From a virus, in the IMG/VR virus record IMGVR_UViG_3300005731_000064, positions 1-38,579 of that record: 38,579 nucleotides of DNA; one strand, given 5' to 3'. Below the pieces are notes generated by a model. It saw only the letters and a program-made list of their open reading frames with translations. It made no database searches and was not told the origin of the DNA. The position numbers and the translations under genes were made by a program. Of this stretch, positions 8,623 through 17,509 are shown piece after piece (position 1 is the stretch's first letter; each line of letters begins with the position of its first letter).

Positions 8623-8997
8623 ATGGCGACTGTGCAGATCAACGGCAACACGATCAAGCTGGCGATGCCCGCGCGGCATAAGATCATGTGTCTGCGGTAC
8701 GGATCGACAGAGAAGAACGGCGTGGTGATCTGCGCCGCCTACCTCGCCGCGTGTTGGCCGCGCGCAAAGGGGCGGCCCGACCTGCGCGCGAGTGAGTATG
8801 ACGTCACAGCAACCGGCGTGGCGATGCTCAAGGCGCTGCTGGAGGACATGGAACTACCGTACAGCGAAGTGCTCGAGGCGAGCAACGTTGCGTGGGAATT
8901 CGTGACCGGGGGCGCTGAGGTTGACGTCCCTGCCGCAGAGGCCAGCGATGCCGCGGATTTCTCCGAGGCTCAGGGCGAAGCGTCGCCGACGTCCTGA
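8623..8997 (+). CDS. Tail assembly chaperone (G-like)
   Basis: This 124-aa protein occupies the position of lambda gpG, between tail tube and tape measure, and would hold the tape measure during tail assembly. It has the usual acidic Ala/Asp-rich C-terminus. The ATG at 8623 is preferred over the upstream GTG at 8617 because CGGAGG lies five bases before the ATG and overlaps the GTG. The -1 frame is open from 8925 and runs into the next short ORF, so a programmed -1 frameshift to give a GT fusion is possible. A GGATTTC stretch at 8955-8961 is the only weak slip candidate. Confidence 0.7.
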   Translation: MATVQINGNTIKLAMPARHKIMCLRYGSTEKNGVVICAAYLAACWPRAKGRPDLRASEYDVTATGVAMLKALLEDMELPYSEVLEASNVAWEFVTGGAEVDVPAAEASDAADFSEAQGEASPTS

Positions 8998-9017
8998 GCG
9001 TCTGTAAGGAGTGGGGC

Positions 9018-9170
9018 TTGAACGAGGATCCGCTAGCACAATGGGCAGCACTTGAGCACGACGATCGCGTGCTCCGGTTGGCTCATTACTACGCTGAGCG
9101 GGATCCGCGGACAAAGAAAGAGCGTGAGGCAGGACGACCTATCCCACCACGCCCACCGCGGATCGTCTGA
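9018..9170 (+). CDS. Second tail assembly chaperone ORF (T-like, 50 aa)
   Basis: A 50-codon ORF fills the gap between the chaperone and the next tail gene. It starts at TTG with AAGGAG six bases upstream and ends at TGA, overlapping the next ATG by one base. The product (LNEDPLAQWAALEHDDRVLR at its start) resembles the T domain of siphovirus chaperones, which typically reads W-x-L-x-x-x-D-R-x-L. Reading the same frame upstream gives LSVCKEWG before the start, also T-like, so it may be made as a -1 frameshift extension, as a separate protein, or both. Confidence 0.6.
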   Translation: MNEDPLAQWAALEHDDRVLRLAHYYAERDPRTKKEREAGRPIPPRPPRIV

Positions 9171-9547
9171 TGGCGGCCGGGTACAAGGTCGATTCGACGT
9201 TCAAGCGTGCGGCGAAGAACGTCGGCGACGTCGTGCCCGATAGCATCGCCGACGCGGTCGACTCTGCGGCGGCAAGGCTGCGCGCGGAGGCGTACAAGGG
9301 CAAGAACGGCGGGGGCCGATCCGCTGCGGGCTATCACCGCGTTGCAGCCAAGGGCGGCGCGACCTTGTACAATCCGGTTCAGTATGCGGGATACGTGCGC
9401 GAGTGGGACGGAATGCCGCCGATGTTCGTGTTCTCGACGATCATCCTCAGGCAAGAGATGGAAGAGGCGATGCAGCGCGCGCTAGGCGAACTCGGTGTTG
9501 CGACGGTGGCGGAGGTGCTAGAGACACTGGAGGGTCTAGATGGCTGA
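9170..9547 (+). CDS. HK97 gp10-like tail protein (predicted)
   Basis: This 125-aa protein contains a segment resembling HK97 gp10-like tail proteins (YNPVQYAGYVREWDGMPPMF and a helical end with MEEAMQRALGEL). Those proteins usually sit among the head-tail joining genes; here it lies just before the tape measure. It starts at TGATG coupled to the short chaperone ORF. It overlaps the tape-measure start by eight bases. The function is inferred from a short motif and context. Confidence 0.55.
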   Translation: MAAGYKVDSTFKRAAKNVGDVVPDSIADAVDSAAARLRAEAYKGKNGGGRSAAGYHRVAAKGGATLYNPVQYAGYVREWDGMPPMFVFSTIILRQEMEEAMQRALGELGVATVAEVLETLEGLDG

Positions 9548-11372
9548 CGGCGACGGCAGAGTAAAGATCACAGTCACGGCCGACATGCTGCAAGCGCTGG
9601 AGCAGACCCGAAAGCTCAAGCGCGAGACGGCGCGTATGGCCGAGGTCATGGGCGCCACCCGCACCGAGGTGCGTCAGGTCAAGCGCGCTCTAGACAAGGA
9701 GGCCAAGGCGGCGGCGGTCGCTGCGGAGGCGTCACGGCGTGCGGCTGCGGACACTACCGCCTTCACCTCGGCGCTAGGAAAGGTCAGTCCGGCGGCGGCT
9801 AGTGCGTCGTCGGCGTTGTCTGGTGTGGCGTCAAAGCTCGGCGTCACGGGTGTTGCTGCGGCTGCTGCTGCGGCTGCGGTGGTCGGTGTAGGCGTCGCTG
9901 CGGTGGCGGTCGCTAACAAAATGTCGGTATACGTCGATAAGATCGGCCTGCTCTCGGAGGGTACGGGCCTCGCCACGTCCACGGTGGTGGCGCTTGACCA
10001 TGCGCTTGCGGGCGGCGGGTCGAAGATCGAAGCGGTACAAGGCGCACTCGGTGAGTTCGTGCGCCGGATGAAGAGCGTGGAGGGTGAGACTAGATCCGCG
10101 GATCAGATCCTACGCGACACCCTCAAGACGATCGCCGCCATCGAGGACCCTACAGAGCGTGCGGCGGCGAGGCTTCAGGCGTTCGGCACCGAGGCCGGAA
10201 AGGCGTTTGCGGCGGTCGACGCTCAAGCCCTTGAGCGGTCGATCACCCTGACGGCGGAACTCGCAGACGCTGTAGACGCCTCGGCGGGCGCATCGAAGCG
10301 GTGGGATCAAGCGCTGGCGGATCTCTCCACGCAAATGGACACCTTCACCGTCAACACGGGCAGGAACTTCGGTGAGGCGATCCTAGCCCTGACCGATCTG
10401 CTCGGATCCCCGACGGACAAAGACACCTTCATCGGCGCTCTTGCCGAGGCTGCATCGTACGTGCCAACGCTCGCATTCGCGTTCGGGTCCAACGAAACCC
10501 AGCAGGCGTGGGCAGACTGGGCGACGGGTGTAGGTGCCGCGGAGGCCAAAACCAAGGCGCTGCGGGAAGAGCTTGAAAAACTGGCCCCTAAAGTCGGTGT
10601 GGCTGGTCAGTCATCGGTCGACGAGTGGCGGCAGGTGTGGGAGGCGACGCCATCGAGCGCGGCGGCCTCTAAGGGGTCGGCGACCGGTGGCAGGGGGTCA
10701 AGGGCGCCCAAGGTCGACCGGGGTGCGGCAGCGGCGGCACGAACCGACGCGGGCTTGTTGCGGGATCAAGCCTCCGAAGAGGCCAACGCGCGACGGGATC
10801 AGATCGCGGAAGGGATCGCCCTTGCAGCCGAACAGGCAGAGCAAGAGCAGGCGATCGCCGACGCGGCAGAGCAAGCGCGGCAGGATCGGGTGTCGCGCGA
10901 GCTGGCGGACCTAGAAGAACTGAAAGAGGCCCGGATGTCTGCCGCCAACGCGGGGATCGCCGCCGTCGGATCTCTTGCCGCTGCGGCTGGTGCCAGCGCG
11001 GAGCAGATCGCGGCGGCCAAGCTGCTCGAGACGGTGGCCTATCAAGCCGTCGCCGTCGGCCGCGCGTTCGCCGAGGGCGGCCCGTTCGCTGGGCCCATCG
11101 CGGCGGCGAACGCGGTTGCGGCCATCGCACCGCAGATCGCCTCACTCACCAAGGCCATGGGCGGCGGAGGTGGTGACGGTGGTTCGTCGGAGTCCAGCAG
11201 CGGCGGCGGACCCACGCGACGACAGCGGCGGCGGGATCGAAGAGACACCGGCGGCGGGTCCTTCATGATCCAGATCGACAACCGGACCTATGAGGCCGAG
11301 GCATCAAGGTCGCGCAGATACGATAGACTCAACGGCAACCGGCGCGGCAAGGCGCAATCAGTGGGGTCCTAG
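9540..11372 (+). CDS. Tape measure protein
   Basis: This 610-aa protein sets tail length and may form a channel in the host membrane during DNA injection. It is Ala-rich and largely helical with an N-terminal coiled coil (residues about 10-75). A hydrophobic segment of about 25 residues (roughly 102-127, Ala/Val/Gly) could span a membrane. The C-terminus is Gly/Ser-rich followed by an Arg-rich block. It is short for a tape measure, so the tail should be short by siphovirus standards. It lies directly after the chaperones, as expected. Confidence 0.85.
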   Translation: MADGDGRVKITVTADMLQALEQTRKLKRETARMAEVMGATRTEVRQVKRALDKEAKAAAVAAEASRRAAADTTAFTSALGKVSPAAASASSALSGVASKLGVTGVAAAAAAAAVVGVGVAAVAVANKMSVYVDKIGLLSEGTGLATSTVVALDHALAGGGSKIEAVQGALGEFVRRMKSVEGETRSADQILRDTLKTIAAIEDPTERAAARLQAFGTEAGKAFAAVDAQALERSITLTAELADAVDASAGASKRWDQALADLSTQMDTFTVNTGRNFGEAILALTDLLGSPTDKDTFIGALAEAASYVPTLAFAFGSNETQQAWADWATGVGAAEAKTKALREELEKLAPKVGVAGQSSVDEWRQVWEATPSSAAASKGSATGGRGSRAPKVDRGAAAAARTDAGLLRDQASEEANARRDQIAEGIALAAEQAEQEQAIADAAEQARQDRVSRELADLEELKEARMSAANAGIAAVGSLAAAAGASAEQIAAAKLLETVAYQAVAVGRAFAEGGPFAGPIAAANAVAAIAPQIASLTKAMGGGGGDGGSSESSSGGGPTRRQRRRDRRDTGGGSFMIQIDNRTYEAEASRSRRYDRLNGNRRGKAQSVGS

Positions 11373-14300
11373 ATGGCTGGCGAAGAACTCACATGGTCGG
11401 CCGGCGTGGGCCTCGTGCTGCAAGATGACCGCCTGACGCTGGACACGGCGGCGAGCACCTACACCGAGGCCAACGCGTGGCCCGTGGTTACCCCGGTCAA
11501 CGACAGCACGATGCGCGTGCGGAGCTACACCACGGCGCCCACGACGGCGATCAACCTCATGACGCAAGAGGGCGGCCTAGTCGGCGGTGTGTCGCCGGCG
11601 CAGATGGTCTACCGTGAGGGCGGTACGGGCGACTGGTACGGGCATGAGGAGCCCGTGATCAAGGCGCGCAAGGTGCTGGTGAGCGCTGACGGTGTGACCA
11701 CGGACCTAACGAAGCACCCACACGCGCTGACCCGCTCTGACGGCGTGGTTGCTGTGGCCTATCAGCGGGAGCTGTCCGCAGTGAGCCCAGCGCACCGCCT
11801 GACGTGTGGCCTGCTGGACTTGTCCGGCGGCTGGACGGTGGCGGACATCCGGCAGCATAGCCCCAGCGCGGCGCCTGCGGTCGACTACCGGCCGTGCCTG
11901 GTCCGCCTGGATTCCGGGCGACTGCTCTGTTTCTCTTGGGATGCGGACACCGGGCCAGAACTCGCGCAGATCCGAATGGACTACAGCGATGACGGCGGCG
12001 CATCGTGGAGCATGGGCAAGGCGTCGTGTCTGCCTGAGTCGATCTCCTACGCTTCGGGCGACTACTCGATGCGGGCGATCCGTGGCGCGCAAGGTGAGGG
12101 CGGCGTGATGCTCGCTGTTCACCTCGTGGACGGTGGCGACACTCCATCGACGTACCGCGATCAGATCAGGCAATACGCCTCGAGCGACTACGGCTATTCG
12201 TTCAGGGAGGTCGCCCGCACCGACGAGGAAGACACGACCCTAGCCCGACGCGGCGGCGGCGGTGTCGAGGTGACCGTGACACGCGCCGGCACCTTCCTTG
12301 TCTCATGGGTCGCGAGCTCCGACCAGTTCACCTACGCCGCCCGGGTGCAAAACGCCTTCGACGGCTTCACCGACCACGCGCCGGTCACGATCGACGCCAC
12401 CAACGCGCACGCAACCTCCAGCGGCAGCCCATCGACGATCGCCAACTACGATCAAGCGCTGGCCAACGCCCCAGATGGCTCGCTCTACATCAGCAGTCGG
12501 CTACCTACGGGCGCGCTCGACAACTCCCACCAGTTGCACCGGTCAGACGATGATGGCGTGACGTGGTACCCCGTCGGCGTCGGTAGCCTACTCACGGGCG
12601 ACGGCTCAACGTGGTGGCGCTCGGATAACGGCGACATCACCCCGCGGTCTACCGCCCTAGTGGCACAGGACGGCCGGCTTGTGGTCCTGTGCAACCATGA
12701 CAGCCCCTCAGCGCGGTTTGATGACTCGCTGGACGCCCTGGCCCTCGGGGGGCCTAGCAATTGGACCTTGCCCCCGTTCCGGCGGTTTGACGGCAACACG
12801 GCCCAGGTGGCGTGGGGCTATACGCTGGTGCCGTGGGACGACCCTGAAGACTACGGCCTGACGAGCACCACGGGCGCGGGCACGAGCACGCAGAATGATA
12901 CGGACTGGTCTTTCGTCACCACGGCGAACACGATCTACAAGACGGATACCCTGCCGGGGACGTCAACAACGACGGCCACGCGCGGTGCGATCGTAGAGTT
13001 CGAGGTTGAGGAGGTGTCGGGCGGCGTGCTGACGTCCACGGTGATTGGCGGAACGCTCACGGTTGAGGATCTGACGAGTTCCTATGCTGTGGAGATCCGC
13101 ATAGATTCGACGGGCTACCGGGTGTACGACCCGAATGCGGCCGCACAGGTGGGATCGGACGTCACGACGCTCCAAGGCGCGATGGAGATCAGAGTCGCGA
13201 TCGGCGACGGCAAGGTGCGCGTATACCACCGTCCGGCCACGTGGACCGGTCGAGAGGCGTGGGTGCTCGGTCCTGCCGGCGGCCTCACCGATGGCGGCGC
13301 GGGCGCGGGCACTCAAGCCGTCTTCACCTGGGGCAACGTCACGAGCGGCACAGCGTCAAGCAAGTGGTACAGGCGCTGCATGGTGTGGGATAACTACACC
13401 GGTAGCCAACTGCTCGACGCCTACACGAACCCGGATGACTTGCACGGGCGCGCGTGGCCGAGTTCACCAAGCCCGATCGGCTCCGGTGGCACCTTGATTG
13501 CTGCGGACGGAGCGACGGCACGCAGCGACGAGTGGACCGTGACGGCCGAGAGCCCTACCGGCGTGGTGCAACTCTCCAGCGGCGGAACCTCGGCGGGTTT
13601 CATAGCAGAGGACACGGCGGAACTCACATTTACATACGATGCAAACGGCGGCGACGACTCTGCAACCCAGACGGATGTTCTTGTGGTGGCCGGCTTCGAC
13701 TGCAACGTAGGTCACGTGAAAGTCTACGGCGTGCCGGGCACTGGTCCTGACGTGTTGCTTGCAGACGTTGATCTGACGACGGGGCTAAAGGGTCTACCGT
13801 TCACGATCTCCGGCGACACCGTGCGCCCCGACACCGGCGGGTCGGATGGCTCTACACCACTTGCAGAGCTTGGCGAGTATGCAGGCTGGACCTTCACGGC
13901 GTACACGGGCGGCGCGTGGAAGTCGCGTCGGATCCGTCGCAACCGAGGCGGGCGCTGGACGGTTGAGGCTCGTCGGCGGGATGTGCTGTTCCTTGAGGAC
14001 GTGGACGGCACCGAGCCTGCAAGCGGGTCCGACGGCAGGATCATCCCGCGCGACTGGGCGGTGTGCATCGACATGCACGGGCGCGAGTACGAGAAGATCA
14101 AGATCGTATACCCGGCTCCGTCGGCGTCGGTGACTGGACCGGCGGAAGCTGGCTATCAGATCGGCCGTCAAGTCGTCGGCTACCTGATCGCCCACTGGCA
14201 TCAGCCGGAGTGGGGTACGCGTGTCGAGACGTCACGAGTGGGGGAGATTTTCGAGACCCGCGACGCCCAGCGCACCGGAACCCACCTTGGCGACGCGCGA

Positions 14301-14672
14301 CGCGTTGCAACGCTGGCGCTGACGACGGAGCTCAACGGCTACGGGGTCTTCTCGAAGGACGGCGACGCTGACGCCCGGTGGTTCGCCGTCTCCGATCACT
14401 TGAGCGCCGACGGCATGGGCACGCCGGCTTTCGAGCTGCGCAGCCTTGAGGGGATCTTGCGAGCGACCCGCGGCGGGATCGATGAGATGGTGTACCTCGC
14501 CAGCGTGCCGCGGTTCCCGGCCGAGGTGACGTCACTGCTGTTCAACCGGCGCGATGAGCTGTTGTTGTGCTACTTCGACTCTAGCGTACTCAGCGAGTTC
14601 ACGGCGGGTGATGACTTGCTAGACGTGCTCTCGGTGCGTGGGCAGGCGTTCGATCTTGTGGAGGCACGTTGA
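11373..14672 (+). CDS. Large tail-tip/baseplate protein with Asp-box propeller
   Basis: This 1099-aa protein follows the tape measure with no gap, the place normally held by distal tail and hub proteins. Residues about 90-460 contain Asp-box repeats of sialidase-type beta-propellers: YSDDGGASW (204-212), SSDYGYSF (270-277) and RSDDDGVTW (390-398). Catalytic sialidase residues cannot be assigned, so it may bind glycans rather than cleave them. The C-terminal 500 residues are beta-rich and may form the structural tail-tip part. It overlaps the next gene by TTGA. It is a candidate receptor- or polysaccharide-interacting component. Confidence 0.65.
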   Translation: MAGEELTWSAGVGLVLQDDRLTLDTAASTYTEANAWPVVTPVNDSTMRVRSYTTAPTTAINLMTQEGGLVGGVSPAQMVYREGGTGDWYGHEEPVIKARKVLVSADGVTTDLTKHPHALTRSDGVVAVAYQRELSAVSPAHRLTCGLLDLSGGWTVADIRQHSPSAAPAVDYRPCLVRLDSGRLLCFSWDADTGPELAQIRMDYSDDGGASWSMGKASCLPESISYASGDYSMRAIRGAQGEGGVMLAVHLVDGGDTPSTYRDQIRQYASSDYGYSFREVARTDEEDTTLARRGGGGVEVTVTRAGTFLVSWVASSDQFTYAARVQNAFDGFTDHAPVTIDATNAHATSSGSPSTIANYDQALANAPDGSLYISSRLPTGALDNSHQLHRSDDDGVTWYPVGVGSLLTGDGSTWWRSDNGDITPRSTALVAQDGRLVVLCNHDSPSARFDDSLDALALGGPSNWTLPPFRRFDGNTAQVAWGYTLVPWDDPEDYGLTSTTGAGTSTQNDTDWSFVTTANTIYKTDTLPGTSTTTATRGAIVEFEVEEVSGGVLTSTVIGGTLTVEDLTSSYAVEIRIDSTGYRVYDPNAAAQVGSDVTTLQGAMEIRVAIGDGKVRVYHRPATWTGREAWVLGPAGGLTDGGAGAGTQAVFTWGNVTSGTASSKWYRRCMVWDNYTGSQLLDAYTNPDDLHGRAWPSSPSPIGSGGTLIAADGATARSDEWTVTAESPTGVVQLSSGGTSAGFIAEDTAELTFTYDANGGDDSATQTDVLVVAGFDCNVGHVKVYGVPGTGPDVLLADVDLTTGLKGLPFTISGDTVRPDTGGSDGSTPLAELGEYAGWTFTAYTGGAWKSRRIRRNRGGRWTVEARRRDVLFLEDVDGTEPASGSDGRIIPRDWAVCIDMHGREYEKIKIVYPAPSASVTGPAEAGYQIGRQVVGYLIAHWHQPEWGTRVETSRVGEIFETRDAQRTGTHLGDARRVATLALTTELNGYGVFSKDGDADARWFAVSDHLSADGMGTPAFELRSLEGILRATRGGIDEMVYLASVPRFPAEVTSLLFNRRDELLLCYFDSSVLSEFTAGDDLLDVLSVRGQAFDLVEAR

Positions 14673-16774
14673 AGCATTTCCCAGCCCGGTATGAGCCCGA
14701 CTGCGACCGCGTGATCCCCCGAACCACGTTGGCGAGCGGTCCGGCGATCTGGCTCTTGACCATCCAGTGGGCGGGCCGGGTCATGCGCTACAGTAGCCGG
14801 CCGGTCAAGGTCACGTCTGAGTCTAGCGGCGAGGTGTTGGTATTCCGTGGACGCTTGCCGCAGTTGGACGTGTCGCAGGCGATCGACGCCATGGGCCAGG
14901 TGGCGCAGGTGCCGAGTGTTTCGATCTCGCTGCCGCTGTTTGAAGACGCTGCGCAGATCATCAGCCACGGCGCCCGACTCGATGAGGCACAAGCGGAACT
15001 AGCGTGGTGGGTTGAGGGCACCACGTGGGAACGGCGGCAGGTCTTGATCGACGGCCCGCTACAGTTTGGCGGCTACCTCGATGCGGGGGAGCCGATCACC
15101 TTTACGCTAGAGCCGACGATCAAGGGCGGCGGGCGGCACATCCTTGGCGCGCGGTCGGAGGTCAGCGAAGACACGGTAGGCACGGGCTACGTCGAAGAGG
15201 ACGGCGGCGAGCGTTACCCGCTTGTGTTCGGTCAACCCGGGTTCAGGAAGTCGAGGTTTTACCAGGGATCCGGCGGCGCTGCGACGGCCACGCGGGTCTA
15301 CCCGGGCACGCTGGCGCCGCGGTGGAAAGAGGGCGGCGGTGTGGTGACCGACATCCTGATGTGCGCGCGTCACGTCGCCGTAGCTGGCGATGTCGAGGTG
15401 TTCTTCTGGGGCTGCAATGATGCCGGCGACGACGGCCACGCGACATTGGGCGCGGAGTACGTTGAGGTCGGCGAGGACGAGGAAGGGCGGCCGATCACGA
15501 CGCTTGACGTGTCCTCGCTGACGTCGGCTCAGCAGTCGGCGCAATATTGGGCGGTGCAGTGGACGGATTCCGTGGGCGGGGTCAAGTTGCGGGAATCGTC
15601 GACGCGCACGATCGTGTCGTCGCTGACGTTCTCTGACTGGGCGTTCGCAAACACCGCACTCTACGATCTGCGGCCGGGTGACGTGGTGCGCAAGTCGTAC
15701 GTGGTCGTCTCGACGGGCTTCGACGGCGGCGCGACCATCGAGCTAGACGACAGCGTTGCAAGCGCGATCTACATCACCAGTGGCAGCGTGAGCCTCGGCA
15801 CGCCTGGCACCTACTCCACGGCGGGTCGGGTCAACATCCTGTCGTCGTATTTCTCCACCATGCAGATGACGGGCGCGGGTTCACCAACGGTCGGCGCCTG
15901 CAAGGTCTACACGCAGGTGAGGGGCGTGCCGGGGTTTGACGGCGGGGTCAACACGCTGGGCGATCTGGTTGAGTGGCTACTCACGCGCACGAGCAGGGAC
16001 ATCGACCTAGCGCGGTGGTTGACCCTCTCTCGACGCCTACGGGTGCCGGTGGGCGGCGTCCTTGACCCTGATCTGTCCTATTGGGAGAACTTTACCGCGC
16101 TGTGTTTGCCACTGATGCCGGTGAGCCTGTGGAACGGCCCGGCGGGGGTGGCGCCGGTCTGGTGGGACTGGACAGGCGAGCAGGCGCCGGTGTGGCACCT
16201 CGAGGACGGCGTGGATGGGGTGATCCTCCTGCCGGAGATCAGCAGCGCGCGGGGCGATGACCAGATCAACACCGCGGTGCACGTCAACTACGGGTGGGAT
16301 GTCAAGGACAACGTGTACCGGCGTCAGGCCCGCCTAGTCCCTGACCCGAGGATCCGCCCGAGTTCATGGGCGACGCTCGAGGGTGACGCGTCATCGGGTG
16401 ACACGGAGCTCACTGCCCAGCGATACGGTAAGCGCGTGTTGTCCATCGAGTCGAAGATCATCCACACACGGACGGCCGCCGACTGGTGGGCGCGGTGGCA
16501 GATGGCGGCGTGCGGCTGGGCTCATCGGCTGGTCAAGGTCGAGGGTAGTCAGCGCGAGGGGTCGCTAGAACTCGGCGACGTGGTGACGCTGACGGCGCCG
16601 GCGAAGTACCTCACAGCGGTTCGTGGCATGGTGCAAGAGGTCGCACCCACCGACACGGGTCGCGTGCAGGTGACCTTGCTTGTGCAGGACAGGCCATCGG
16701 CTCAGGCGGTGTCGACGGGCCCCAATAGCAACCAAGGCCCAGGGGATCGGGTGGGCGGCGTCATTCCGTCGTAG
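14669..16774 (+). CDS. Tail-tip hub/baseplate protein
   Basis: This 701-aa protein probably forms the central tail hub. The N-terminal region is beta-rich. The C-terminal part contains LELGDVVTLTAPAKYL (about 633-648), resembling the GD-V-x-V-T strand found in hub proteins with a late beta domain. It starts at TTG four bases after GGAGG and overlaps the upstream stop by four bases, so it is coupled to the propeller protein. It ends two bases before a convergent lipoprotein gene. It could alternatively be called a minor tail protein. Confidence 0.6.
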   Translation: MKHFPARYEPDCDRVIPRTTLASGPAIWLLTIQWAGRVMRYSSRPVKVTSESSGEVLVFRGRLPQLDVSQAIDAMGQVAQVPSVSISLPLFEDAAQIISHGARLDEAQAELAWWVEGTTWERRQVLIDGPLQFGGYLDAGEPITFTLEPTIKGGGRHILGARSEVSEDTVGTGYVEEDGGERYPLVFGQPGFRKSRFYQGSGGAATATRVYPGTLAPRWKEGGGVVTDILMCARHVAVAGDVEVFFWGCNDAGDDGHATLGAEYVEVGEDEEGRPITTLDVSSLTSAQQSAQYWAVQWTDSVGGVKLRESSTRTIVSSLTFSDWAFANTALYDLRPGDVVRKSYVVVSTGFDGGATIELDDSVASAIYITSGSVSLGTPGTYSTAGRVNILSSYFSTMQMTGAGSPTVGACKVYTQVRGVPGFDGGVNTLGDLVEWLLTRTSRDIDLARWLTLSRRLRVPVGGVLDPDLSYWENFTALCLPLMPVSLWNGPAGVAPVWWDWTGEQAPVWHLEDGVDGVILLPEISSARGDDQINTAVHVNYGWDVKDNVYRRQARLVPDPRIRPSSWATLEGDASSGDTELTAQRYGKRVLSIESKIIHTRTAADWWARWQMAACGWAHRLVKVEGSQREGSLELGDVVTLTAPAKYLTAVRGMVQEVAPTDTGRVQVTLLVQDRPSAQAVSTGPNSNQGPGDRVGGVIPS

Positions 16775-16775
16775 C

Positions 16776-17105
16776 CTACTCGTGCGTCGCGTGGGCGTCC
16801 CACTCGATGAGGTACGGCGGCGCGTCGATGGTGCCGGACGTCTTGCCGTCGGCCAACTCGAAGTCAACGCCGCGCGCCTCGAAGCGCTCGCCACCGACGC
16901 GGACAATGGAGTAGTCGGCGTTATCGATCTCGGCGAACAGGCCACCGCACTGGACCGTCACTGACGTGCGTCTGTCGCTTTCGCTGTAGGTAACGGCGGA
17001 GGCGCCACACACCCATTCGCGGCCGTCGTCGTGGGTGATCAGAACACCGTCAACGCCACCGCAGGCAGTGAGTAGCAGGGCGGCGATGGTGAGAAATGCG
17101 CGCAT
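16776..17105 (-). CDS. Phage lipoprotein (moron; possible superinfection exclusion)
   Basis: This 109-aa protein begins MRAFLTIAALLLTACGG, a classical lipoprotein signal with lipobox LTAC and predicted lipidation at C15. The mature domain contains two more cysteines (C33 and C53) that could form a disulphide, and is beta-rich. The start is chosen at 17105 because AAGGAGG lies just upstream; a longer frame lacks this site and would hide the signal. It is the only minus-strand gene inside the tail/fibre region and is convergent with the hub gene. Phage lipoproteins such as T5 Llp and phi80 Cor block receptors for later phages; that role is inferred here. Confidence 0.75.
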   Translation of the reverse strand: MRAFLTIAALLLTACGGVDGVLITHDDGREWVCGASAVTYSESDRRTSVTVQCGGLFAEIDNADYSIVRVGGERFEARGVDFELADGKTSGTIDAPPYLIEWDAHATHE

Positions 17106-17165
17106 GGCGCCTCCTTGGTCTGGTCTGTTAGACGGTCGTGGCGTGCGGTGCTTTGGTTCTGTGAC

Positions 17166-17171
17166 TATAAT
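17166..17171 (+). promoter_or_regulatory. Candidate -10 box (TATAAT) for the fibre module
   Basis: A perfect TATAAT lies 23 bp before the ATG of the 104-aa gene, in the 89-bp gap divergent from the lipoprotein gene. No good -35 is at 16-18 bp. A TTGACA overlaps it at 17171-17176 but has no properly placed -10 before the start codon. Confidence 0.45.
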
Positions 17172-17194
17172 TGACATGCATCGGAGGCTGAGTC

Positions 17195-17509
17195 ATGGCT
17201 GTAGATCACTCTGGGACTGACATCCCCGCTTCTTTCCGCGTCCAGCCGGGTACGTCGGCGACTGAATACATCCCGAATTCTGGCGCGAAGATCGCGACGA
17301 TCACGACCGAGGGTGACACCGCGTATGTCGGCTACGCAGCCCCTGACGGCGGCGGCGCGTTCGTTTCCGGGACCGACGACTACACGACGATCCCAGCGGT
17401 GCAGCGGCTTGAGTTCGTGCTGGCAGTCGACGGGCAGATCAACCAAGCGAAACACCTGCACATCGCATCGGCGGGGGCGTCCTCGTACGTCACGATCGAG
17501 TACCGGTAA
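17195..17509 (+). CDS. Small virion-associated protein (first fibre-module gene)
   Basis: This 104-aa beta-rich protein has no recognised family. It carries no signal peptide or membrane segment. A CGGAGG ribosome-binding site precedes the ATG. Its stop overlaps the ATG of the SGNH fibre gene (TAATG), so the two are coupled. Its size and beta pattern suggest a small tail-spike adaptor or decoration protein. It does not carry the GFLYT tag found in the next three genes. Confidence 0.6.
   Translation: MAVDHSGTDIPASFRVQPGTSATEYIPNSGAKIATITTEGDTAYVGYAAPDGGGAFVSGTDDYTTIPAVQRLEFVLAVDGQINQAKHLHIASAGASSYVTIEYR

Noticed and set aside
17171-17176. Perfect TTGACA as a -35 box
   Set aside because: A -10 at 17 bp would fall on the start codon of the next gene; more likely coincidence beside TATAAT.
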